From NCBI GenBank assembly GCA_012719195.1, contig JAAYAV010000512.1, forward strand, positions 1 to 5,222: a stretch of 5,222 bases of DNA, given 5' to 3'. This DNA comes from Anaerolineae bacterium (lineage in GTDB: Bacteria; Chloroflexota; Anaerolineae; DRVO01). The notes beneath the pieces were generated by a model. It made no database searches. It saw only the letters and a program-made list of their open reading frames with translations, and was not told where the DNA came from. Of the stretch, positions 1 to 5,222 are shown piece after piece. Numbering within the stretch: the stretch's first letter is position 1; each line of letters begins with the position of its first letter. A program made the translations under genes and the position numbers.

Positions 1-13
1 CCCCCTCTCTACC

Positions 14-1228
14 CTATATCAGCTTGGGGAAAAGGCGCTCGTCGAAGCCGACGTAGGCGCTGTTGTTGGCAATGCTCAGGCGCACGGCCTCGTTGACGGC
101 CGTGCCGATGAGGGCCTGCTCCGGCAGAGGACGTGTCTTCGCCCACTCGGCGATCATCTCTCGCCGCCGCGCCAGCCGCGCCTCGCCCGTCAGCCCGTCC
201 GTGGCCGCGCACAGCTCTCCGATGTCGTTCAGGCCCTGCACAATGCTCTCGTAGCCGTAGCCGACCCAGTCCACCTCGCCGGGATGCTCCCATGAATCGT
301 AGGCTTTGAAGAAGTTCGGATTGTAGTCCTCGTAGCCGTTCTGCTCGGTGGCGAAGTGCAGGTTGCGCGCCTTGTGGTCGGCCCAGTACTCGCCCTCGGT
401 GCCCAGCACCTGCATGCCCTGGTTGGTGAGGGCGCTGTTCTTCTGCGTGTTCACCCAGGCCGTCTGCACCCAGAGAACGGAACCGTCTTCCCATTCGATG
501 GTGGCCTGCACGGCGTCGAAGGCATCGCTATCGTGCTGCGGAAGGAACTTCTTCTGCCCGAAGGCCACCAGCCGCTTGGGCTTCAGGCCGGTGACGAAGT
601 AGTAGACGTCCACGTAGTGCACGCCCACGTACTCGAAGGGGGAGCTGTTGTGGGCCCAGAGGCGGAAGTGCTCCAGCGGGATCTCACGCCGCTCCTCTAT
701 CCAGGCGTGGCCGTGGAGCATCTGGCCCAGGTAGCCCTCGCGGTAGCGGTGCCGGAGGGCGCGCACCGCCCGGTCGTGCCGCTTGTGGTAATCGGTGTAG
801 ACGTAGGCGCCCGCCTTATCAGCCGCCTCGCGGATCTTCCAGGCTTCATCCACCTTCAGGCAGAGTGGCTTCTCCACTACCACGTCGAACCCCGCCTCGA
901 TGGCGGCCATGATCATGGGAGTGTGCAGGTGGTCGGGCGTAGCGACGATGACAGCGCCGGGGCGAGGAAGCGACTCGAGCGCCTCTCGGAAGCAGTCGGG
1001 GCGGCTCTCGTCCAGGGGAGTACAGGTGGGGTCAGGAAAGGCGCGGAACTGGCGGTCCGGGAAGCACTCGCGCAGGTGCTGCAGGGTGTTGGCGCGCCGG
1101 CTGGCCACGAGGACCTCGCCCACGCGGCCATCACGTTGTTCCTGGAACACGGTGGGCAGAACCACCTCCTCCGAGATCATCCCTCCGCCGATCAGTAGGA
1201 CGTTGAGCTTGGTACTTGTCTGGGCCAT
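14..1228 (-). CDS. Gfo/Idh/MocA-family NAD(P)-dependent oxidoreductase
   Basis: This is a complete 404-residue protein, close to the usual 330-400 of the family. Members are cytoplasmic dehydrogenases that oxidise or reduce sugars, inositols or related polyols with NAD(P). The N-terminus is a Rossmann fold: a hydrophobic strand at residues 9-13 leads into the dinucleotide-binding turn GGGMIS (14-19). ATPDHLHTP (96-104) is the typical strand-4 loop, and EKP (119-121) is the family hallmark lysine motif. The second domain carries GVHYVDVYY (202-210), which matches the GxHxxD catalytic motif with H204 and D207. The start is the ATG at 1228, preceded by a strong ribosome site (AAGGAGGA, 1232-1239). 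The gene stands alone and is divergent from the glycosyltransferase gene across a 697-base gap. A promoter candidate lies about 200 bases upstream. The family call is secure; the substrate is unknown, and the neighbours do not narrow it beyond a possible link to sugar metabolism. Confidence 0.93.
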   Translation of the reverse strand: MAQTSTKLNVLLIGGGMISEEVVLPTVFQEQRDGRVGEVLVASRRANTLQHLRECFPDRQFRAFPDPTCTPLDESRPDCFREALESLPRPGAVIVATPDHLHTPMIMAAIEAGFDVVVEKPLCLKVDEAWKIREAADKAGAYVYTDYHKRHDRAVRALRHRYREGYLGQMLHGHAWIEERREIPLEHFRLWAHNSSPFEYVGVHYVDVYYFVTGLKPKRLVAFGQKKFLPQHDSDAFDAVQATIEWEDGSVLWVQTAWVNTQKNSALTNQGMQVLGTEGEYWADHKARNLHFATEQNGYEDYNPNFFKAYDSWEHPGEVDWVGYGYESIVQGLNDIGELCAATDGLTGEARLARRREMIAEWAKTRPLPEQALIGTAVNEAVRLSIANNSAYVGFDERLFPKLI

Positions 1229-1308
1229 CGTTCCTCCTTGCGCCGTCTGCGATGCCGATGCCGCGGAAAGTGCCTCGCCCGCCTGCCCTGGCTCGGTGCC
1301 TTAAAGAC

Positions 1309-1342
1309 AAAGCGGGCCGACCGTAGGTCGCCCCGTCGCTTT
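1309..1342 (-). promoter_or_regulatory. Imperfect hairpin in presumed oxidoreductase leader, attenuator-like
   Basis: An outer 6-bp stem, AAAGCG (1309-1314) with CGCTTT (1337-1342), encloses an inner stem CGACC (1318-1322) with GGTCG (1326-1330) closed by a 3-base loop. Two more G-C pairs form beneath the inner stem, with a one-base bulge on one side and a four-base bulge on the other. Read leftward, the stem is followed by GTCTTTAAGG, a moderately T-rich run. If the promoter candidate at 1425-1454 is real, this hairpin sits in the middle of the roughly 190-base leader and could act as an attenuator or weak terminator. The pairing is seen directly; the role is inference. Confidence 0.3.
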
Positions 1343-1424
1343 CCGACACCTCGTTGTCCCGGGCCGAGTACTGAACGCCACTTGTCCGGCACCCCTGCCC
1401 GTGCGCCCTCGGATGAGCGCCGCC

Positions 1425-1454
1425 AGTATACGAGGCCTCGCCGTCGTCCGGCAA
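1425..1454 (-). promoter_or_regulatory. Candidate sigma70-type promoter for the oxidoreductase gene
   Basis: On the minus strand a TTGCCG box (1454-1449, four of six matches to TTGACA) is followed after 18 bases by TATACT (1430-1425, five of six matches to TATAAT). Transcription would start near 1418 and give a leader of about 190 bases before the ATG at 1228. The boxes point the right way and lie next to the rightward candidate at 1475-1503, as expected in a divergent control region. In the GC-rich surroundings the TATACT box stands out, but this is a pattern match only. Confidence 0.4.
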
Positions 1455-1474
1455 ATCCCTCCTCGAGAAGTCAC

Positions 1475-1503
1475 TTGCACCAAGCCTAGCGATATGTTAT
1501 CCT
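1475..1503 (+). promoter_or_regulatory. Candidate extended -10 promoter toward the glycosyltransferase gene
   Basis: TTGCAC (1475-1480) is followed after 17 bases by TATCCT (1498-1503, four of six matches to TATAAT). A TG one base upstream of the -10 box (1495-1496) makes it an extended -10 element, which compensates for the weak -35. Transcription would begin near 1510 and give a leader of roughly 415 bases before the glycosyltransferase start. No better-matched promoter was found nearer the gene: TTGACG boxes at 1785 and 1860 have no acceptable -10 partner. This is pattern-based and unproven. A 6-bp inverted repeat, CCTATG (1501-1506) with CATAGG (1532-1537), overlaps the -10 and start region and could be an operator. 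Confidence 0.35.
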
Positions 1504-1665
1504 ATGTTGGTGATTCGTGTATAGCACTGATCATAGGGCAGTATCGTTTCCGTCGAGTGGGTTGGGCGCAGGCCCTGCCGGCAGGCACGGAGCGGCTGCC
1601 TAACCGCATTCGACGAGAGAATGTGTCAAGAGCGATGACGCTCATTGCGGCAGTGCAGGTAGCGA

Positions 1666-1683
1666 GCCTGACGCCAGTCAGGC
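1666..1683 (+). other. Perfect 7-bp hairpin in glycosyltransferase leader region
   Basis: GCCTGAC (1666-1672) pairs exactly with GTCAGGC (1677-1683) around a 4-base loop, GCCA. No T-run follows on either side, so it does not look like an intrinsic terminator. It lies within the long stretch that would be transcribed from the promoter candidate at 1475-1503. The pairing is direct; the function is unknown. Confidence 0.35.
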
Positions 1684-1751
1684 CCTCCCTGCGCCAGTCT
1701 ATCTGCCGTACCCAGGGACTACCCCCACGCATCTAGTCGGGGGTGCCCGGC

Positions 1752-1771
1752 GCGCAAGGCTGCGCTTGCGC
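1752..1771 (+). other. Perfect 7-bp hairpin in glycosyltransferase leader region
   Basis: GCGCAAG (1752-1758) pairs with CTTGCGC (1765-1771) around a 6-base loop. Just upstream, ACCCCC (1721-1726) can pair with GGGGGT (1739-1744), so two stems lie in tandem. Neither is followed by a T-run. They may be part of a structured leader, or simply chance pairing in GC-rich DNA. Confidence 0.3.
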
Positions 1772-1925
1772 CATCAGCATCCCATTGACGGCCTCAACCT
1801 GGAGACCCCTCGTCACGCATCCGCCGGCGGACTGCGCCCAGTTGCCCGTCCGTACTGCGTTGACGCGACGTCCGGATGCCAGCCCGCCCCTCCATGGGAC
1901 CGTCCAAGCGAATTAGGAGATTGCC

Positions 1926-3143
1926 ATGAACGTCTGTATGACTCACTACGCCTTCTACCCCACCACGGGCGGCGTTGAGACGCATCTGCTGGACCTCTGT
2001 GCCGAGTTGGTGAATCAGGGTCACGAAGTCCATGCCCTAGTGGGCTCCATGGCCGGCGAACCGGCGGAGAGTAAGGTCGAGGGCATCCACGTGCACCGCC
2101 GTGACTGGATGAACCCCGAGATCATGCGGGATCGCAAGCGTAAGCTGGGAGTGGCCGCCGACAAGGTCGTGCCCGACATGCAGGAAGAGGTTAGGCGCGA
2201 GTACGAGTCGTTCATCGATGAACACGGCATTGATGTGGTGCACGCGCACAACTTCCACCACTTCCTGCCCGAGTACGGCCTCGCCCTCACCGACATTCGC
2301 CGAGCACAGGGAACCCCGACCTTCCTTACCATTCACGAGATGTGGGGCGAGTTCCTGGTTCAGCATCTGCTCGAGAACACCGAGTGGGACGGCATCATAG
2401 CCGTGGGCCAGCACGTCTACGGCGACGTCATCGCCCAGGTGCCCGACCTCAAGAACCTGCACGTGGTGCTGCACGGCGTCAATACCGACATGTTCCGCCC
2501 GGACGGCACTGGCAGTTCGTTGAAGAAGGAACTGGGTCTGGAGGGCAAGCGCGTGATCCTGCACCCGGCCCGCCTGTTGCCCTGGAAGGGCGTGCATACC
2601 ACGGTAGAGGCCTTCCGCATGATCGCCCATCGCTACCCGGACGTGAGCGTGGTGATCACCGACACCAGCGAGATCCTGGATTGGGTCCATGAGTTGCAGG
2701 GTTACCGCGACCAGATCTTCTCCATGGTGGAGGACAACGACCTCGGTGATCAGGTGGTGATGCGCGACTTCGACTTCGCTAAGGAACTCCCGCAGGCCTA
2801 CGCCATGGCCGACATCGTAGTCTACCCCACCAGCGGCGAGGAGCCGTTTGGGCTGGTGCCTCTGGAGGCCATGTCGTCCGGCACGCCGGTGGTGGTGAGC
2901 CGAAGCGGCGGACTAGTGGAGTCGGTGGTGGACGGCGTGACCGGCTTCGTCATACCCAAGGAAGACGACAACGCACTGGCGGACCGCCTCTCGGCGCTTC
3001 TTGGGCATCGCCACCTCGCCGAGCGAATGGGCCAGGCGGGACGAGGTCACGTGTTGGAGCACTTCACTCGAACGAGGATGACGAAGGAAGTGGAGAAGCT
3101 GTACCGGCAGGCAGACAGGCGCCGCAACGCTCAGGCCGCCTGA
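1926..3143 (+). CDS. GT4-family (GT-B fold) glycosyltransferase
   Basis: This is a complete 405-residue retaining glycosyltransferase of the GT-B fold. The family moves a sugar from a nucleotide-sugar donor to a lipid, glycan or small-molecule acceptor, usually at the cytoplasmic face of the membrane. The N-terminal acceptor domain begins with the strand NVCMTHYAF and the glycine-rich loop TTGGVETH (13-20), with HAHNF at 106-110. A charged stretch at about 60-100 looks like a helical insertion. The C-terminal donor domain has HGVNTDMFRP (183-192), ARLLPWKG (215-222, with the phosphate-binding R216 and K221), and the EX7E motif in EPFGLVPLE (E306 and E314). There is no signal peptide or membrane helix. 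The ATG at 1926 has a good ribosome site (AGGAGA, 1915-1920) and places the first strand correctly. It is a single gene, divergent from the oxidoreductase and convergent with pstB. The donor and acceptor cannot be inferred; mannosyl-, glucosyl- and GlcNAc-transferases share these motifs. Confidence 0.93.
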   Translation: MNVCMTHYAFYPTTGGVETHLLDLCAELVNQGHEVHALVGSMAGEPAESKVEGIHVHRRDWMNPEIMRDRKRKLGVAADKVVPDMQEEVRREYESFIDEHGIDVVHAHNFHHFLPEYGLALTDIRRAQGTPTFLTIHEMWGEFLVQHLLENTEWDGIIAVGQHVYGDVIAQVPDLKNLHVVLHGVNTDMFRPDGTGSSLKKELGLEGKRVILHPARLLPWKGVHTTVEAFRMIAHRYPDVSVVITDTSEILDWVHELQGYRDQIFSMVEDNDLGDQVVMRDFDFAKELPQAYAMADIVVYPTSGEEPFGLVPLEAMSSGTPVVVSRSGGLVESVVDGVTGFVIPKEDDNALADRLSALLGHRHLAERMGQAGRGHVLEHFTRTRMTKEVEKLYRQADRRRNAQAA

Positions 3144-3156
3144 TCCAATCCGGCCG

Positions 3157-3193
3157 GCACGAGAGGGGACGGGCAATCCGTCCCCTCTCGTGC
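3157..3193. terminator. Perfect 16-bp stem-loop between convergent genes, probable bidirectional terminator
   Basis: The left arm (3157-3172) and right arm (3178-3193) are exact reverse complements over 16 bp, with a 5-base loop, GCAAT. It begins 13 bases after the glycosyltransferase stop and ends 49 bases from the pstB stop, so it can serve both convergent genes. The rightward side is followed by only a loosely T-rich stretch (GTCTGCTTGTCCGTTT). The leftward side has no T-run. Position and stem strength argue for termination or 3'-end protection despite the missing U-tract. Confidence 0.8.
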
Positions 3194-3242
3194 GTCTGCT
3201 TGTCCGTTTGCCGGCGGCGCGACGCTGAGCCGCGCCCCGTCC

Positions 3243-4001
3243 CTAGCCGAACCGTCCGGTGACGTAGTCCTCCGTCCGCTTGTCGCGCGGACGGGTGAAC
3301 AGGCGCACCCCGGGCGACGTCTCGATCAGCTCGCCCATGAGCAGGAAGGCGGCATGGTCGGCCACGCGCGCCGCCTGCTGCACACTGTGCGGCACCATGA
3401 TGATGGCGTACTCCTGCTTGAGCGTCAGCAGCGACTCCTCCACCTTAGCCGTGCTGATGGGGTCCAGCCCGGAGGTCGGCTCGTCCAGCAGAATCACCTC
3501 CGGCTCCAGCGCCAGCACCCGGGCCAGGCAGACGCGCTGCTGTTGGCCGCCCGACAAGGCCAGGGCCGGGGTATGCAGCCGGTCGGCCACCTCGTCCCAG
3601 ATAGCCGCCTGCCGGAGGGAGCGCTCTGCCAGCTCCTCCAACGGCTTGCCCCGCACCCCCTGTAGCCGCGGCCCATAGGTCACGTTCTCGAAGATGGTCA
3701 TGGGCAAGGGCAGCGGCAGAGCGAACACCATGCCCACCCGCCGCCGGAGGGCCGGGACATCCGTGCCGGAAGCGTAGATATCCAGACCGTCGATCAGGAT
3801 CTGACCGCGCCGGTGGGTTCCGTCCACTGTGTCGTTCAGGCGGTTGATCAGCCGGAGCAGCGTCGTCTTGCCGCCGCCGGCGGGCCCGAATAGCGCCGTC
3901 ACCGCCCGCGGGGGAATCTCCAGGCTGACGTTGTTGAGGGCCGTGTGCTCCCCGTAACGGTAGGTGAGGTTCTGGATCTCGATCTTGGGCTGATCCGCCA
4001 T
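3243..4001 (-). CDS. pstB: Phosphate ABC transporter ATP-binding protein PstB, variant Q-loop
   Basis: This is a complete 252-residue ATPase of the high-affinity phosphate transporter; PstB acts as a dimer beneath the PstC-PstA channel and hydrolyses ATP to drive import. The motifs appear in order: Walker A GPAGGGKT (39-46), the Q-loop region MVFALPLPLPMTIFENVTYGPR (91-112, split here only by its key residue A94), signature LSGGQ (149-153), Walker B VILLDE (169-174), D-loop SGLD (177-180) and switch histidine H205 in VPHS. The segments YGPR and VQQAARVAD are typical of PstB. Two things differ from the textbook protein: the Q-loop position usually held by glutamine (MVFQ) is alanine A94, and the residue before the switch histidine is proline rather than threonine. 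Its ATG shares one base with the pstA stop (TGATG), so translation is probably coupled. It is the last gene of the operon; phoU does not follow. Another phosphate-family ATPase subtype is possible, but the pstC-pstA context supports PstB. Confidence 0.93.
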   Translation of the reverse strand: MADQPKIEIQNLTYRYGEHTALNNVSLEIPPRAVTALFGPAGGGKTTLLRLINRLNDTVDGTHRRGQILIDGLDIYASGTDVPALRRRVGMVFALPLPLPMTIFENVTYGPRLQGVRGKPLEELAERSLRQAAIWDEVADRLHTPALALSGGQQQRVCLARVLALEPEVILLDEPTSGLDPISTAKVEESLLTLKQEYAIIMVPHSVQQAARVADHAAFLLMGELIETSPGVRLFTRPRDKRTEDYVTGRFG

Positions 4002-4891
4002 CAGCGGGCCGCCTGCCGCTTCATGGCCCGCAGGAGCAGGCGGTTGATAATGACGTTGGTGAAGAGGATGGTCACCAGCAGCACCGCCCCGGTGGCCCAG
4101 GCGTTGGAGTCGGAGATGCCCTCGCGCGCCAGCACGTAGAAGTGCACCGCCATGCTGCGCGCCGGGGAGAATAGGCTGGTGGGCATGTGCAGGGCGGCGC
4201 CCGCGGTGAGGATGACCGCCGCCGTCTCGCCCACCGTCCGGCCCAGGCCCAACACTACGCCGGTGGCGATGCCGGGAAGGGCGGCCGGCAACACCACCGT
4301 GGTGACCATCTGCCAGCGGCTGGCCCCTAGGGAGTAGCTCACCTCCCGGTACGCCTTGGGCACCGTGAGGATGGCCTCCTCCGAGGTGCGCACGATGGTG
4401 GGCAGGATCATCACCGCCAACGTGAGAGCACCGGAGAGCAGCGACCAGCCGAAGCCGAGGTAGATGACGAAGAAGACGAACCCGAAGAGGCCGAAGATGA
4501 TGGAAGGCACCCCGGCTAGGGCCTCGGTGCCGAAGCGGATGATGCGAGTCAGCGTGCCCTCGCGGGTGTATTCGGTCAGGTAGATGGCCGTTGCCACTCC
4601 CACCGGGAAGGCGATGAGCACCGACAGGAAGGAGAGGGCGACCGTGCTCACGATCATGGGCCCGATGCCGCCCGTGCGCCCCATGCTGGTCGGCGTACCG
4701 GTCAGGAACTCCCAGCTGACGTGGGGAAGCCCCTGCCAGAGGACGTAGACGATGATGAATACGAGGATGGCCAGTGTGCCCAGGGCGGCCAGCCAGACGA
4801 ACCCTCCGGCCAGGACATTGGTGTTCCGGGCGTTCAGCCCGCCCAACCGGCGACGCGTCGGTTTGCCCTCGCTCCGGCGCTCCTCAGGCAC
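4001..4891 (-). CDS. pstA: Phosphate ABC transporter permease PstA
   Basis: This is a complete 296-residue inner-membrane permease, close to the usual PstA length. With PstC it forms the phosphate channel. Six hydrophobic segments are visible at about residues 26-52, 77-105, 126-145, 151-167, 209-234 and 264-287, after a short charged cytoplasmic N-terminus. The cytoplasmic coupling loop that docks on the ATPase is at about 178-208, with SLGASRW followed by VVLPAALPGI. GRTVGETAA lies in the fifth helix, as is usual for PstA and PstC. The frame stays open upstream as far as 5146, but that part is out-of-frame pstC and is rich in W, S, R and P. The GTG at 4891 is chosen because GGAGG lies 7 bases upstream and the protein then has a normal length. 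The gene overlaps the end of pstC by 8 bases and the start of pstB by one base, so the three are one operon. Confidence 0.93.
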   Translation of the reverse strand: MPEERRSEGKPTRRRLGGLNARNTNVLAGGFVWLAALGTLAILVFIIVYVLWQGLPHVSWEFLTGTPTSMGRTGGIGPMIVSTVALSFLSVLIAFPVGVATAIYLTEYTREGTLTRIIRFGTEALAGVPSIIFGLFGFVFFVIYLGFGWSLLSGALTLAVMILPTIVRTSEEAILTVPKAYREVSYSLGASRWQMVTTVVLPAALPGIATGVVLGLGRTVGETAAVILTAGAALHMPTSLFSPARSMAVHFYVLAREGISDSNAWATGAVLLVTILFTNVIINRLLLRAMKRQAAR

Positions 4892-5222
4892 GGATCGTCC
4901 TCCGGCGGAAGGCGCTCGCCACCAGGTTGAGCAGCATGATGAAGGCGAACAGCACGATACCGGTGGCGAAGAGGGCCTGCCGGTGTGCCCCGCTGGCGTA
5001 GGCCATCTCCAGGCCGATGTTGCTGGTGAGGGTGGTGGCCGCCTCCAGCGGCGACGAAGGCAGCTGGAGCGAGTTGCCGACCACCATGATGACGGCCATG
5101 GTCTCGCCCACGGCCCGACCCATGCCCAGCACGATGCTCGCCACAATGCCCGACTTAGCCGCCGGCAGCACCACCCGCCAGAGCGACTGCCAGTGCGTCG
5201 CCCCCAGCGCCAGGGCGCCGTC
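4884..5222 (-). CDS. pstC: Phosphate ABC transporter permease PstC, C-terminal part
   Basis: Only the last 112 residues are inside the window; the gene runs off the right edge in frame and is not broken. It is the second channel permease of the phosphate importer. The visible part opens within the ATPase-coupling loop (LALGATHWQSLWR then VVLPAAKSGI). It continues with a membrane helix containing GRAVGETMAVIM (about 25-50), a periplasmic segment with TSNIG (66-70), and a final helix (about 84-105) ending in a positively charged RRRTIRA tail. Typical PstC is about 300 residues, so roughly two thirds of the gene, and probably pstS, lie beyond 5222. A GTG at 5174 lies inside the conserved VVLP motif and is not a real start. 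The stop at 4884-4886 lies inside the first codons of pstA, and pstC itself carries the pstA ribosome site. Confidence 0.92.
   Translation of the reverse strand, partial: DGALALGATHWQSLWRVVLPAAKSGIVASIVLGMGRAVGETMAVIMVVGNSLQLPSSPLEAATTLTSNIGLEMAYASGAHRQALFATGIVLFAFIMLLNLVASAFRRRTIRA
4898..4903 (-). promoter_or_regulatory. Ribosome binding site of pstA, inside pstC
   Basis: On the minus strand GGAGGA ends 6 bases before the GTG at 4891-4889 (7 bases counted from GGAGG). It lies within the last codons of pstC. It decides the pstA start against the longer open frame and supports translational coupling of the two permeases. Confidence 0.8.

Larger units (their letters stand above)
1229..1925. 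other. Long divergent intergenic region, no convincing gene
   Basis: These 697 bases separate two divergent genes. Several open frames of 60-111 codons cross it, for example 1401-1736 on plus and 1502-1732 on minus. None gives a recognisable protein, their compositions are arginine- and proline-rich as expected of chance GC-rich frames, and none has a clear ribosome site. The stretch around 1475-1550 is richer in A and T than its surroundings, which fits a promoter zone. The rest holds many short palindromes and hairpins, listed separately where strongest. Smaller ones include the palindromes at 1431-1440 (CGAGGCCTCG), 1574-1585 (CCTGCCGGCAGG) and 1821-1830 (CCGCCGGCGG), and a 5-bp hairpin at 1630-1643. 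No tRNA, direct-repeat array or insertion-sequence end was seen. Confidence 0.7.

Noticed and set aside
356..1198. Open frame of 280 codons on the plus strand, antisense to the oxidoreductase
   Set aside because: It lies wholly opposite a gene with clear family motifs, its product is rich in V, G, A and L with no recognisable motif, and it is the usual mirror frame of a GC-rich gene.
1401..1736. Possible 111-residue protein on plus, and 76-residue protein on minus (1502-1732), in the divergent gap
   Set aside because: Neither resembles a family I know, both have chance-like arginine-rich composition, and they overlap promoter candidates. I could not exclude a decayed gene, but nothing supports one.
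1717..1744. Pseudoknot formed by GACT/AGTC and ACCCCC/GGGGGT
   Set aside because: The two stems interleave with no bases between them to cross the helices, so both cannot form together. At most they are alternatives.
1785..1813. Promoter using TTGACG at 1785 (and a second TTGACG at 1860)
   Set aside because: At spacings of 16-18 bases the -10 positions are C- and G-rich with no match to TATAAT.
2037..2690. Open frame of 217 codons on the minus strand opposite the glycosyltransferase
   Set aside because: It is a mirror frame of a well-supported gene with a histidine- and valine-rich product and no motif; there is no ribosome site to favour it.
4892..5146. N-terminal extension of pstA to an ATG at 5146
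   Set aside because: The extension is the out-of-frame reading of pstC and is rich in W, S, R and P. The GTG at 4891 has an excellent ribosome site and gives the normal length.
1..5222. CRISPR array, insertion sequence, tRNA or phage attachment site
   Set aside because: No regularly spaced repeats, transposase motifs, terminal inverted repeats or tRNA-like cloverleaf were seen on either strand.

Overview
This is a GC-rich bacterial chromosomal window with strong Shine-Dalgarno sequences, GTG start codons and short gene overlaps. The variant PstB and the divergent oxidoreductase and glycosyltransferase genes would suit a soil or sediment lineage such as Chloroflexota or a similar uncultured phylum. 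That is only an impression: no rRNA, tRNA or other marker is present to place it.

Layout. On the left, a complete Gfo/Idh/MocA-family NAD(P)-dependent oxidoreductase (14-1228) is read on the minus strand. A gap of about 700 bases (1229-1925) without a convincing gene follows. It contains a plausible pair of divergent sigma70-type promoters (1425-1454 leftward, 1475-1503 rightward) and several short hairpins. A complete GT4-family glycosyltransferase (1926-3143) is read on the plus strand. A perfect 16-bp stem-loop (3157-3193) lies between it and the next, convergent gene. The right third is the distal part of a phosphate-uptake operon on the minus strand, in the order pstC (only its last 112 codons), pstA and pstB. 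These genes overlap at both junctions, which implies translational coupling.

How the genes work together. PstC and PstA form the membrane channel of the high-affinity phosphate ABC transporter and PstB is its ATPase. The binding protein PstS and the start of pstC would lie beyond the right edge. phoU does not follow pstB here; the operon stops at the shared stem-loop. The oxidoreductase and glycosyltransferase are divergent and may share a control region. Both belong to families acting on sugars or sugar derivatives, but their substrates cannot be read from the sequence.

Novelty. I do not see a new defence, mobile or RNA system. The most notable points are a PstB lacking the usual Q-loop glutamine, a long hairpin-bearing leader ahead of the glycosyltransferase, and an attenuator-like hairpin in the presumed leader of the oxidoreductase.
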